A stretch of DNA of 64,000 bases from Sphingomonas sp. RIT328 (GTDB lineage Bacteria > Pseudomonadota > Alphaproteobacteria > Sphingomonadales > Sphingomonadaceae). Every line of letters starts with the position of its first letter. Positions within the stretch are counted from its first letter, which is position 1. The stretch covers positions 1 to 64,000 of the forward strand of contig NZ_JFYV01000016.1 in assembly GCF_000632225.1 (NCBI RefSeq), read 5' to 3'. Positions 1-8,207 of the stretch are shown in pieces. The notes beneath the pieces were generated by a model, which ran no database searches, was not told where the DNA came from, and saw nothing but the letters and a program-made list of their open reading frames with translations. The position numbers and the translations under genes were made by a program.

Positions 1-8
1 GGAGAGCG

Positions 9-1202
9 ATGACCTACCAGCATATCCTCGCCGCGGCGCGCGGCGAGACGGTCGAGCGTGTCGTGCTGCTGATGCGCCACGGGGTGCGGCCGTCGACCAA
101 ATTCCCCGCCACCCCGGCGGGCACCACCGCGCAAGCCTGGCCCGCCTGGTCGACACCGGCGGGCGACCTCACCCCCCACGGCGCCGCGGCGGTCGGCCGG
201 CTCGGCGCCTATGACCGCGCCTTGTGGGTGCGGCAGGGGCTGCTCCCCGCCAGCGGCTGCGCCCCCGCCGCGATCAGCGCCCGGGCGAGCCGCGCGGCGC
301 GCGCGATCACGACCGGCCGCGCCTTTCTCGCCGCGCTGACGCCGGGCTGCGCGGTGCCGCTCGATCATCCCGCCAGCGAAGACGAGGATGCGACCTTCCA
401 CCCCGCCGACGCCGGCCTCGCGATCGACGGCGACACCGCGCGTGCCGCAGCGCTGCGGCAGGCGCCGGCGGGCGGGATCGCGGCCGAGGCGGTCGCCAAT
501 GCCGACGCCTTCCGCGTGCTCGAACACGTCACCGGCTGCTGCCCCGGCAAGGCCTGCGGGCGCGGCGCTTCGGCATGCACCGCGGCCGACCGCGTCTCGC
601 ACCTCGTCGCCGTGCCGGGCGACAAGCCCGACCTCAAGGGCGCGCTCAGCTTCGCCTCGACCGCGGGCCAGACGATCCTGCTGCAATATCTCGAAGCCAT
701 GCCGATGGCGCAGGTCGGCTGGGGCCGCGCCTCGGCCGCCGACATCCGCACCATGCTGCGCTTCCACCCGATCAAGTTCCGCTACGAGACGCGCCCGCCC
801 TATGTCGCGCAGCGGCTCGCCGCGCCGCTCGCCCGGCGGATCGTCGATGCGCTGGCGGGGCGCAGCGGGCGCATCACCTTGCTGTTCGGGCATGACACCA
901 ATCTCGCCGCGCTCGGCGGCTTCTACGACCTGCACTGGACGATGGCGGACTATCCGCGCGACGATATCGCGCCGGGCGGCGCGCTCGGCTTCGAGCTGGT
1001 GCGCGGCGCCGACGGCGCGCGCTACGTCCGCGCGTTCAGCCAGGCGCAGACGATGGCGCAGGTCCGCGCGCTCACCCCGCTGACCCGCGGCGTGGCGCCG
1101 CATCGTGCCGCGGTGGCGATCCCCGGCTGCCCGGCGCGCTGCCCGTTCGCCTCCTTCGTCGCGCTGACCGAGGCGCGGCTGCGGCAGCCGGTGGCGCGCT
1201 AG
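9..1202 (+). CDS. Histidine-type acid phosphatase (phytase / glucose-1-phosphatase family), possibly 5'-partial
   Basis: Probably a periplasmic phosphomonoesterase that releases phosphate from phytate, glucose-1-phosphate or similar esters. The branch-2 histidine phosphatase signature is visible: MRHGVRP near residues 22-28 holds the nucleophilic histidine, and GHDTNLAAL near residue 294 holds the C-terminal HD proton-donor pair. Several cysteines (GCCPGKAC, PGCPARCP) fit disulfides of an exported enzyme. No signal peptide is visible, and the frame stays open upstream to the window edge, so the true start and export signal may lie before base 1; the ATG at 9 is only the first one visible. The gene lies outside the part of the inverted repeat visible here, so no second copy is seen. 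The family call is firm, the substrate is not known. Confidence 0.8.
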   Translation: MTYQHILAAARGETVERVVLLMRHGVRPSTKFPATPAGTTAQAWPAWSTPAGDLTPHGAAAVGRLGAYDRALWVRQGLLPASGCAPAAISARASRAARAITTGRAFLAALTPGCAVPLDHPASEDEDATFHPADAGLAIDGDTARAAALRQAPAGGIAAEAVANADAFRVLEHVTGCCPGKACGRGASACTAADRVSHLVAVPGDKPDLKGALSFASTAGQTILLQYLEAMPMAQVGWGRASAADIRTMLRFHPIKFRYETRPPYVAQRLAAPLARRIVDALAGRSGRITLLFGHDTNLAALGGFYDLHWTMADYPRDDIAPGGALGFELVRGADGARYVRAFSQAQTMAQVRALTPLTRGVAPHRAAVAIPGCPARCPFASFVALTEARLRQPVAR

Positions 1203-1215
1203 GGGCCCCTCCGCC

Positions 1216-1395
1216 TCACAGCCGCATCGTGCCGATCGCGGGATCGGTGCGCCCCTGCCGCCCGGTCTCGACCTTGCCGGCATAGCGCCACAGCGCCTGT
1301 GCGTCCGCTGTGCAGGTGACGGTGAGGTCGTACCAGCCGTCGCTCGCCGCCAGCGGCCACAGGTCGCGGACCGGCCAAATATTGGCGCAATCCGG
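1216..1395 (-). pseudogene. C-terminal remnant of a phosphocholine-type phospholipase C
   Basis: The minus-strand frame ending at TGA 1218-1216 reads as a C-terminal domain with GWYDLTV followed by YAGKVETGR and a final DPAIGTMRL. That matches the last domain of bacterial acid-phosphatase-like phospholipases C (PlcC/PlcN type). About 60 residues are recognisable; beyond roughly 1395 the similarity fades and a stop occurs at 1480. No start or catalytic domain is present, so this is a dead fragment. It faces the 3' end of the phosphatase gene. Confidence 0.6.
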
Positions 1396-1496
1396 CTTCT
1401 CGACGATCGCGATATTCGTTGCGGCAGGATATTCACCTGGTTTGCGTCGTGCGGATGACGCTACGTCGCCGTCTGACAGTCAGTTGGCCGCGATGA

Positions 1497-2024
1497 CCCA
1501 CGCTGCCGACTCCTACGATCGAGATCACCCAGCCGCAGAACGGCAAGAGCGCGCAGGTCTATGGCATGGAGCTCGGCGTCATTAAGCAACTGGCCGGGCT
1601 CGCCGCGCCGTTCGATGGTTTCGGCGTCGAGGGCAATGTCACGCTCCAGCACAGTGCCGCGGACAGTGGCCAAGCCTATCGTCACGGCGTAACGATGCGC
1701 TTCGTCAATACACCGCATCTGTTGTACAATGCCGCGCTCACCTATCAGAAATACGGCGTCGAGCTGAAACTCTCCTATGCCTATCGCGGCAAATATATAG
1801 AGGATCTGCGCGACAATGCGGTCGACAAATGGGTGCAGCCCAATCGCAGCATCGACTTCCATAGCCGGTACACGCTCGCCCGCGGCGTCGCGCTCGATCT
1901 CGACATTGCCAATCTCGGCGACGACTGGCGCTATTACACCACCAAGGGCGACCATGTGAGCTACCAGAAGGATTATATGGCGCCGGGGCGGACCGTCCTC
2001 CTGCGCGCCAGCGCGGCGCTGTAG
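1497..2024 (+). pseudogene. C-terminal remnant of a TonB-dependent outer-membrane receptor
   Basis: The frame is open from 1497, after a stop at 1494, to TAG at 2022-2024. It encodes about 175 residues of beta-barrel end, including NGKSAQVYGMELG, a run of alternating strands, LDLDIANLGDDWRYYT and a closing VLLRASAAL. This is typical of the last third of a TonB receptor. There is no signal peptide, plug or TonB box, and the ATG at 1566 would only start inside the barrel. Together with the adjacent phospholipase tail it marks a decayed region near the origin. Confidence 0.7.
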
Positions 2025-2034
2025 CGCCATCTGT

Positions 2035-2057
2035 GGGGGTCGCCGGCCGCGACCCCC
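2035..2057 (+). terminator. Hairpin after the receptor remnant
   Basis: A 9-bp perfect stem (GGGGGTCGC / GCGACCCCC) with a 5-base loop lies 11 bases after the receptor-fragment stop. There is no clear U-run, as is common in very G+C-rich genomes. Probably an intrinsic terminator, or a barrier between accessory DNA and the origin. Confidence 0.5.
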
Positions 2058-2176
2058 GTATCGGCCGGCGGTCAGGCCCCCTGCCCTGCCGGTGATCCGG
2101 CATGCCGTCCTGTCTGTATCGCGCTGCGGTGGCGGCGCGGGCTTCTATCCCCCTCTCAATCGAACCATCTCCGCTT

Positions 2177-2211
2177 GGTTAGAGGGTTAGAGATAAGGTT
2201 AGAAGGTTAAG
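2177..2211 (+). repeat. AT-richer GGTTA direct repeats beside the iterons (possible unwinding element)
   Basis: Four short direct repeats lie at 2177-2183, 2185-2191, 2197-2203 (GGTTAGA) and 2205-2211 (GGTTAAG). This stretch is much less G+C-rich than its surroundings and lies about 55 bp before the iteron array. AT-rich short repeats next to iterons usually form the duplex-unwinding part of a plasmid origin. That role is inferred here from position and composition only. Confidence 0.5.
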
Positions 2212-2265
2212 CGCCGTGGGAACGGCAGGAATCGCAGCGATTCCGGCGATTCGCGACCACCCTGC

Positions 2266-2391
2266 CGTTCCCGAAGGATCGGTGGTTCGTTCCCGAAGGA
2301 TCGACGGGGCCGTTCCCGAAGGATCGTTGCATCGTTCCCGAAGGGTCGAGGGACGTTCCCGAAGGATCGACACGACGTTCCCGATAGGTCG
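2266..2391 (+). repeat. oriV iteron array, six copies
   Basis: Six direct copies of CGTTCCCGAAGGATCG start at 2266, 2288, 2311, 2333, 2354 and 2376. The spacing is 21-23 bp, two helical turns, so all copies face the same side of the DNA. Copies 1, 2, 3 and 5 are exact; copy 4 has GGGTCG at its end and copy 6 has GATAGGTCG. The array lies about 170 bp beyond the 3' end of repA. Regularly phased repeats beside an initiator gene are the hallmark of an iteron-controlled plasmid origin, so RepA binding here is expected. A second copy would lie outside the window if the inverted repeat continues this far. Confidence 0.8.
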
Positions 2392-2559
2392 ACGGCCGGC
2401 GAAAGCCGGAAATTCCACGCCCTCGATTGAATCACTTTTCCGGGTCACTCCATCCGGGAGGTTCATTTCGGCGACCAGCGCCGCCAATGCGGTTTCGCGC
2501 AGACGGACCGGCATCCGCCGCGCCGACACTTCGGGAACGCGGCGCGCTTGCATGGCGGC

Positions 2560-3750
2560 TCAGCGGCCGAGGTCGTGCCGGTGCTTGGCGTCCCAGCGGC
2601 GGACATAGCCGACGAACGCCGCCTGGTAATTGACCGGGGTGCGTGCCGGATCGGCGTCGATCCAGGTGCGGAACTCGGCATGCAGCGTCTGATAGTCCCA
2701 GCCCGGACATTCGGCGCGCAACGTCGCCAGCGTCGCCGCGGTGATCTCGCCATCGTGCGCGCGGCTGGCGAGACGGCTGACGCTGCGCCGGATCGCCGCG
2801 GCGGCATCGACCAGCTGCTCGGTCCGCTCGGGCGAAGGGGGCGCGGGCGCGGCAGGCGCGACGGCGGGTGGCGCGGCCCCCTCGCCTGCGCTCACCGAGG
2901 TGACGCGCTGCGCCTCCGGCCGGCGCCGCATCCGCAGCAGCGGTTCGCGCTTGTCGCCGGCCTGTTCCAGCGTCAGCGCGAAACCGGGCAGCTCGTCGCG
3001 CTCGGCGATCTTGGCGATCTCGAACTTGAAGCGGCGGTATTGCCCCTCCGCGCCCGACTTTTCGAACAAGGTCGGCATGGCGATCGCAAAGCCCCCCTCG
3101 CCTGCCCCGCCGGCATGTTTGCGCGCGACGCGGTACAGCCAGCGTTCGCGCCCGCCGGTGAGGTCGAAATAGGCGCGGTCGATCGACAGCACGCCCCCGG
3201 TCATCATCACGCCTTCCCAGAACCAGTTCGACAATTCGATCGTCATGCCGCGCGACCGTTCGGTCTTGGCGTCGACCAATTGCGTCCAGCCGTCGAGCCA
3301 CGAGAAGGTCGCCTCGCGGCGGTTCTCGGCACGGATGTTGGTCTTGATCGTCGTCGCCACCAGCCGGTCGAGCGCCTGGCCGAGCAGCTCATAGGCGCGC
3401 CCCGTCGTCGGCCGGCCGATCGCGCGCAGCAGGTCATAGGGCATCAGATGCAGCTTGCGCGGCACGTCGTTGACGCCGCGCCGCGCCATGTCGGCGAGCA
3501 CGCTCGCGCAATAGATCAGGATATCGGCGTCCCAGATCGTCGCCATGCCGTAATCGGCATTGGCCGAGACATGGACCCAGGATTTGCCGTCGGGGCTGCG
3601 ATAGTCGATCGGCTTGACCCGTTTCGACTTGGCGAGGCTGAAGAACGGCCGCTCCATCATCTCGCGCTGATCGCGCAGCGGCAGATCGGCGAGATAGGGG
3701 AGGAACAGGTCGAACTGGTCGGAGCTGCCCTCGGGCTTGCCGCCGGTCAT
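2560..3750 (-). CDS. repA: Plasmid replication initiator RepA (RPA family)
   Basis: This 396-residue protein resembles the replication initiator protein A family found on sphingomonad and other alphaproteobacterial plasmids. Recognisable stretches are FDLFLPYLADLPLRDQREMMERP at the N-terminus, a basic KSKRVKPIDY segment, and WDADILIYCASVLADM with a central winged-helix-like core. The last 80 residues are Pro/Ala-rich. It should bind the iterons at 2266-2391 and recruit the host replication machinery. The ATG at 3750 follows two parS-like palindromes, the nearer ending 14 bp upstream. Order parA-parB-parS-repA-iterons, all reading the same way, makes a complete maintenance module. The inverted repeat as visible in this window begins inside this gene at 3579. 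Confidence 0.88.
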   Translation of the reverse strand: MTGGKPEGSSDQFDLFLPYLADLPLRDQREMMERPFFSLAKSKRVKPIDYRSPDGKSWVHVSANADYGMATIWDADILIYCASVLADMARRGVNDVPRKLHLMPYDLLRAIGRPTTGRAYELLGQALDRLVATTIKTNIRAENRREATFSWLDGWTQLVDAKTERSRGMTIELSNWFWEGVMMTGGVLSIDRAYFDLTGGRERWLYRVARKHAGGAGEGGFAIAMPTLFEKSGAEGQYRRFKFEIAKIAERDELPGFALTLEQAGDKREPLLRMRRRPEAQRVTSVSAGEGAAPPAVAPAAPAPPSPERTEQLVDAAAAIRRSVSRLASRAHDGEITAATLATLRAECPGWDYQTLHAEFRTWIDADPARTPVNYQAAFVGYVRRWDAKHRHDLGR

Positions 3751-3763
3751 TGCCGGACCCCGT

Positions 3764-5319
3764 GTTTCCCCGGGGAAACCCGGCGGGATGGTTTCCCCGG
3801 GGAAACGTGTCGGGCCGCGTGACGGTACGGTGTGGCGCGCGCGCCCGGCGTCGTGCGGGCGGGATGCAGCTGGAGGGCGCTGGGTCGGGTCATCGTTCGT
3901 CCGCTTCCGCGAGAGAGTGGCATAGGTGGGTCATCTGGTCGCGATCTGCCGGTGCGGATCGCCGCCGCAGCCTGGGGGTGGCGGGCTCTGTGTGGTCTCG
4001 CCTTGAGGCGAACGACGTGGCGCGGCGGGCTTGGCGACGACGATGTTTCCCCAGGGAAACACATTCGACGCGGGAAGGGGGGGGCGGGCGCGTCTTTTGG
4101 GTGCGCTCGTCGATGTCTTCCGTGACGGAAGCGGCACAGCATCGATCGAACAGACGACAGGGCGAGATGCTGCGGCCTCGATCGGTGACGCGGCGATGGT
4201 GTGGGCGGCGCTTCGCTGGACCCATGAGGGTGAGGGCAGGGGGATGCCTTGCTCGCAGGCAAATAAGCGCGGGTAGCGCGATGCATTGGCTCTGCCTGAC
4301 CGGCGGATGGGCAGAGGCCACGGCCTTTTTCCGGCGACGTCGTCGCATCCGTATAGATGCGAGCCCTCGCGACGTCGGCGGTGTGGTCCTGCCTGAACTT
4401 TCGAGCGGAGTCGTCGACCATGACGATGGCATCCTTCGGCGGCCGAGCCATGCGGACGTTCAGAACGTGTTTCCCCGGGGGAAACCGCCACCCATCCGAA
4501 GAGGTCCGCCGCTGTCGCCGGATGTTTCCCCGGGGAAACTTCGGCATCGCGCGTGTTCGTGGTGAGACACGGCAAGGGTCGCGCAACGCAAGCAGCCCGT
4601 GGCGTGTGTTGGTGGACACCCGCGGCACTACTTGGCTGCTGGCACCCCGCCAATGCAGGGCGTTTGCGATGTTCCGCCCGGCGCCAACCGCGTAGCGTCA
4701 CCCCGGACTGTTTCCCGGGCCCACCGCGCCACAATGACGACGCCTGATGCTCTTGCGGAGCCGTTGATGCGGATACGAGTCCGGCATGACAGAGGGGGAT
4801 TTGGAGTTGCTTCGCCCGAGCGACAGTCCGAACATCCGCGGGGAGCGGAGGGTCGTCGCCGTAAGCCGTCACGGTCGGACAGGGCGAGATGGTGATCGCC
4901 TCCGTTGGACAGGCAAACCGCGGTTCAGCCAGCGCCAACGAAGCTTGGGACGGAGGACCGGCAACACCAAGCAGTAGGAACAGGGCTTGTTCCTGTATCT
5001 CACCGCCCGTGCGGACCGAGAACGATGCCCGTGTCGGTCCAACGCCCGCCCGGTCCAGCAGCCGCCAATGTCCGTACGAGGGCAGGGGGGCAGACCGGGC
5101 GCTCCTCCGATTGGGAGTAGCTGGCCCGCCAACCGGCGACGCGAACAGATCGCCCCCGGCCACCCACGCGTCCCGGCACCGCCCCGCCACGTCCGGCGCG
5201 GCGAAACAGCCCGATCCGCCCATTTCGACCTCATCCGCCAATCGAAGTTTCCCCGGGGAAACTACGTGCCCACACCAGCCCGGGCACCCCGCCGCTCGAG
5301 CGTGTTTCCCCGGGGAAAC
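3764..5319. promoter_or_regulatory. Partition centromere: seven parS-like palindromes
   Basis: The 1.6 kb between repA and parB has no convincing gene and carries seven copies of the palindrome GTTTCCCCGGGGAAAC. Exact copies lie at 3764-3779, 3791-3806, 4524-4539, 5247-5262 and 5304-5319. A copy with an A in the centre is at 4045-4060 and a 17-base copy with an extra G is at 4469-4485. Shape and GTTTC/GAAAC ends match the known ParB box of Spo0J-type ParB proteins (TGTTTCACGTGAAACA), with a different centre. Two copies sit just upstream of the repA start and two just after parB. The rest of the gap holds only chance frames. Confidence 0.85.
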
Positions 5320-5336
5320 CTCGGGCAGCGCGCCGC

Positions 5337-6377
5337 TCACAGCGGCAGTCCGCGTCCTTCCGCCTCGAGCGCGGTGAGCGCCGCGCGCAGCGCGTCGGCG
5401 AGCATTGCGGCATCGGCGCCGGCGCCGGCGTGGAGGCGGATCGTCATACCCTGGCGGTTGATCGTCTGCACGGTGAGCGCCGCGCGCCCCTGCGGACCGG
5501 TCCAGACATAGGGCGGGGCGTCGTCGCCATCCTGCGGTGCGGCAAGCAGCCGGCGCGCGACATCGGCGGCGGGCAGGGGGACGAGACCCTGGGCGCGACG
5601 CTGCTGCTGGTCGCGTGCCAGCGCCTTGGCGGTCGCCATGATCCGCGCCGCGGTGCTGCGGTCGCCGAGCGCCTGGGCGATCGCATAGCCGCTCTTGAGC
5701 TGCACCTCGGCGGGCGAGGCGAAGGCATCGACGATCTCTTCGGGCAGGCTGGCGACGCGCAGCATCTTCGACAGCCAGCCCTTGGAGACCTTGAGCCGCT
5801 CCGCCATCCGGCTGGCATGATTGCCGTAATGCAGCGTCAGCGCGGCGGCGTAATTGCGTGCGCGTTCGAGATCCGAGACGTCGGCGCGCGCGCGATTCTC
5901 GAGATCGGCAAGGCGAAAGGCCGCCTCGTCGTCGAGTGCGACGACCTGCGCGACGAACATCATGTCCGGGTAGGAATGGCCGCGCAGCCAGCTGATCGAC
6001 CAATGCCGTCGCGTCCCCGCGATCACCTCATAATCGTGATCGGCATCGCCCTCGATCCGGCGCACCACCGCGGGCACCTTCTGCCCGCCCTCGGCGATGA
6101 TCGAATCGATCAGCTCGCGGCAGCGCGCCTCGTCGAGATGCGCATAGGAGCGCGCATTGCCCGGCCAGACGCGCCCCCGCGCCGGATCGAGCAGCAATTG
6201 CGTCACCTGCCGCACCTCGCCCGACGCGACCCGCGCCAGCGCGGACTCGCGACCGAGCAGGGTGGTGCCGCGCAGCCGCTCGGGCGGGCGTTCGCTCGCC
6301 GCGGCGGGGGCGGGGGTATCGGGGGCCGGCTCTTCGGACAGTAAGGCTGCCAGATAATCGGATTGCTTACGCGCCAT
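5337..6377 (-). CDS. parB: Plasmid partition protein ParB
   Basis: This 346-residue centromere-binding protein has the ParB/Spo0J layout. The N-terminal nuclease-like domain includes YAHLDEARCRELIDSI and the GTRRHW box in EVIAGTRRHWSISWL. The central helix-turn-helix contains ASRMAERLKVSKGWLSKML, followed by a C-terminal dimerisation part. It should load onto the parS-like sites just downstream. It lies 53 bp after parA and is probably co-transcribed. Residue 68 is Gly (GGG) in this copy and Val in the right-arm copy; Val fits the hydrophobic context (PARVRVWPGNARSY) better, so the Gly may be an error. Confidence 0.92.
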   Translation of the reverse strand: MARKQSDYLAALLSEEPAPDTPAPAAASERPPERLRGTTLLGRESALARVASGEVRQVTQLLLDPARGRVWPGNARSYAHLDEARCRELIDSIIAEGGQKVPAVVRRIEGDADHDYEVIAGTRRHWSISWLRGHSYPDMMFVAQVVALDDEAAFRLADLENRARADVSDLERARNYAAALTLHYGNHASRMAERLKVSKGWLSKMLRVASLPEEIVDAFASPAEVQLKSGYAIAQALGDRSTAARIMATAKALARDQQQRRAQGLVPLPAADVARRLLAAPQDGDDAPPYVWTGPQGRAALTVQTINRQGMTIRLHAGAGADAAMLADALRAALTALEAEGRGLPL

Positions 6378-6430
6378 GACTCACCTCCGCGCGGGACATA
6401 ACGGGAACGATGGCGAATAGGACAGCGAAA

Positions 6431-7624
6431 TCATCCGGCATAGAGCACCGCCTCATCCGCCGGCGCGACGCGGCCCCAGCCCTGGCGGACGAGCTGCTCG
6501 ATCTGCCCCATCGCCTCATCGAGATTGGCGCGGCTGCGCTTGTGGGTCTTGGCGGTGCCGATCGGCTTGTCGAGTTCGTAGACGGTCATCATCCGCATCG
6601 CCGCGTGGCTGATCTCCGCCGATTCGAGGATCGGCACCGGCAGCAGCGCCGGGCCGAAGCTCTGCTCCATGATCGCGCGAACCATCGCATGGCTCGGGTC
6701 ATTGCCGTCGAACTTCGAACAGATCAGCCGCACGAAGCTGTAATCGACCGCGATCCCCGCGCCGGCGAGCTGCTGGAGCACCTGATCCATCATCGACAGG
6801 AACTGCACCGTCGAGCAGAAATCGGGCGTCGTCGCGGCGAGCGGGACGAGCAGCGCATTGGCCGCCTGCATCACCGCGAGGCTGATCGTGCCGAGCGCGG
6901 GCGGCGGATCGAGCAGCACCACGTCATAATGGCCGGCGAGCTCGATCAGCCCCTTCTTGAGCTTGCGGAACCGCGCCGCCAGCACCGAGCCGCCGTCGCT
7001 TCCCGCAGCGGCGAGTTCATATTCGACGTCGAACAGTTCGAGGTTGGACGGAATCAGATCGACATTGGGCCAGGGCGTCGGCTTGACCGCATAATCGAGG
7101 TCGCTCTGCGTCGGGTCGATCGACAGATAGGGGTAGAGCGTCTCTTCGCGGGTGATGTTGAAATGCGGGTTGAAGCCGAACAGCGTCGTCGTCGTCGCCT
7201 GGCTGTCGCAATCGACGACGAGCACGCGATAGCCCTGGACCGCGAAATAATGCGCGAGATGCGTGGTCACGGTCGACTTGCCGACGCCGCCCTTGAAATT
7301 CTGCACCGCGATCACCGCCGGCACGTCGCTGTCCCCCCGCGCCGGCGAGGCGCCGAGGACTTGCCGCATATGGAGCAGCTCGCCGACGGTATAGCCGAGC
7401 CGCCGGCCATTGTCCGCGGCGGGGGCGGGGGGCAGGCGGCCGTCCTCCTCCGCCATGCGGATGCGGTTGGTCGAACAGCCGAGCAATTGCGCCGCCTCGG
7501 CGATGCCGAAGCGGACGTTGAGCCCCTTGCGGCTTTCGGGAAGGAAGGCCTTGCGGCGCAGGCGTTCGATCATCCGTTCGCCGGCATCGGCGAGATCGCC
7601 AATCTGCGTGACGATTGCATTCAT
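6431..7624 (-). CDS. parA: Plasmid partition ATPase ParA
   Basis: This 397-residue protein combines an N-terminal DNA-binding part of about 100 residues (FGIAEAAQLLGCSTNRIRMAEEDGR, MerR-like helix-turn-helix) with a deviant Walker ATPase. The A motif is KGGVGKST, preceded by IAVQNF, with VVDCDSQATTT and VLLDPPPAL following. That is the type Ia ParA architecture, in which ParA both moves plasmid copies over the nucleoid and represses its own operon. It is the first gene of parA-parB. The 580-bp gap upstream would hold its promoter, but no clear -35/-10 pair stands out. Confidence 0.93.
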   Translation of the reverse strand: MNAIVTQIGDLADAGERMIERLRRKAFLPESRKGLNVRFGIAEAAQLLGCSTNRIRMAEEDGRLPPAPAADNGRRLGYTVGELLHMRQVLGASPARGDSDVPAVIAVQNFKGGVGKSTVTTHLAHYFAVQGYRVLVVDCDSQATTTTLFGFNPHFNITREETLYPYLSIDPTQSDLDYAVKPTPWPNVDLIPSNLELFDVEYELAAAGSDGGSVLAARFRKLKKGLIELAGHYDVVLLDPPPALGTISLAVMQAANALLVPLAATTPDFCSTVQFLSMMDQVLQQLAGAGIAVDYSFVRLICSKFDGNDPSHAMVRAIMEQSFGPALLPVPILESAEISHAAMRMMTVYELDKPIGTAKTHKRSRANLDEAMGQIEQLVRQGWGRVAPADEAVLYAG

Positions 7625-7881
7625 GGCGCGGTCCGATCAGCGGTTTGAAGCTTGACGGCCGCTGTATGTCACGACGAGATTCAATCGGGCAAGCGGTTTT
7701 GCGGAAGCCTCCGATGTTGAAGCGTATCCGGCACGATGCCGGGTGGTTCGGGGGCCGCACGGGGATACCGGATCTGCTTTGTCGAGCGGATGCCGCACGA
7801 GCCGGCATGATGCAGGCTCGATCCACCCCCATTCAGCGGGCGACCAGCGTCGTGTCAGCCGGCACCGATATTCCCGCGCAG

Positions 7882-8038
7882 GCGAGACCTCTGCGAAAGT
7901 CGCAACCTGACCTGCTTACGTACCACCCCGGCGCCGGCCGGGGTCCAGTTGGTGAAGCCCTGCAGTTGGTTACAACGGCCTCCCAACTGGGCCCCGGCCT
8001 GCGCCGGGGCGGTTTCGAAACTGTCGCAAAGGTCTCGC
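7882..8038. repeat. Nested REP-like inverted repeats in the parA-upstream gap
   Basis: The 583-bp gap 7625-8207 contains no gene. At its centre a 27-base unit (7926-7952, CCCCGGCG... ending CCAGTTGG) is repeated in inverted orientation at 7983-8009 with 25 of 27 matches. An outer pair flanks it: GCGAGACCTCTGCGAAAG at 7882-7899 and, inverted, 8021-8038 with 16 of 18 matches. This resembles the REP-type intergenic palindromes scattered through sphingomonad genomes. It could fold into a large cruciform or act as a transcription barrier between parA and the neighbouring signalling operon. Confidence 0.65.
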
Positions 8039-8143
8039 GCAGGCGCGAATCCCCTGGCCAAGCAGAGCATCGACGCCGGCAAGAGCATCGGGCTCCCGCC
8101 TGCGCTGGAACAGTTCGATAGCTCGGACGGATGTTGATCTCAT

Positions 8144-8162
8144 CCGGCCGACACGCGGCCGG
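8144..8162 (-). terminator. Hairpin downstream of the MHYT-GGDEF-EAL gene
   Basis: A 7-bp G+C stem (CCGGCCG / CGGCCGG) with a 5-base loop sits about 45 bp past the stop codon at 8208. It is placed to end the GAF/MHYT-GGDEF-EAL transcript; there is no clear U-tract. Confidence 0.5.
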
Positions 8163-8207
8163 ACCAAACCGAATGGCTTCCCGCGCCCTTCCCGCGCCGC
8201 TCCCGCG

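Noticed and set aside
2266..2391. CRISPR array
   Set aside because: Repeats are 16 bp with only 5-7 bp between them and no cas genes; they are iterons.
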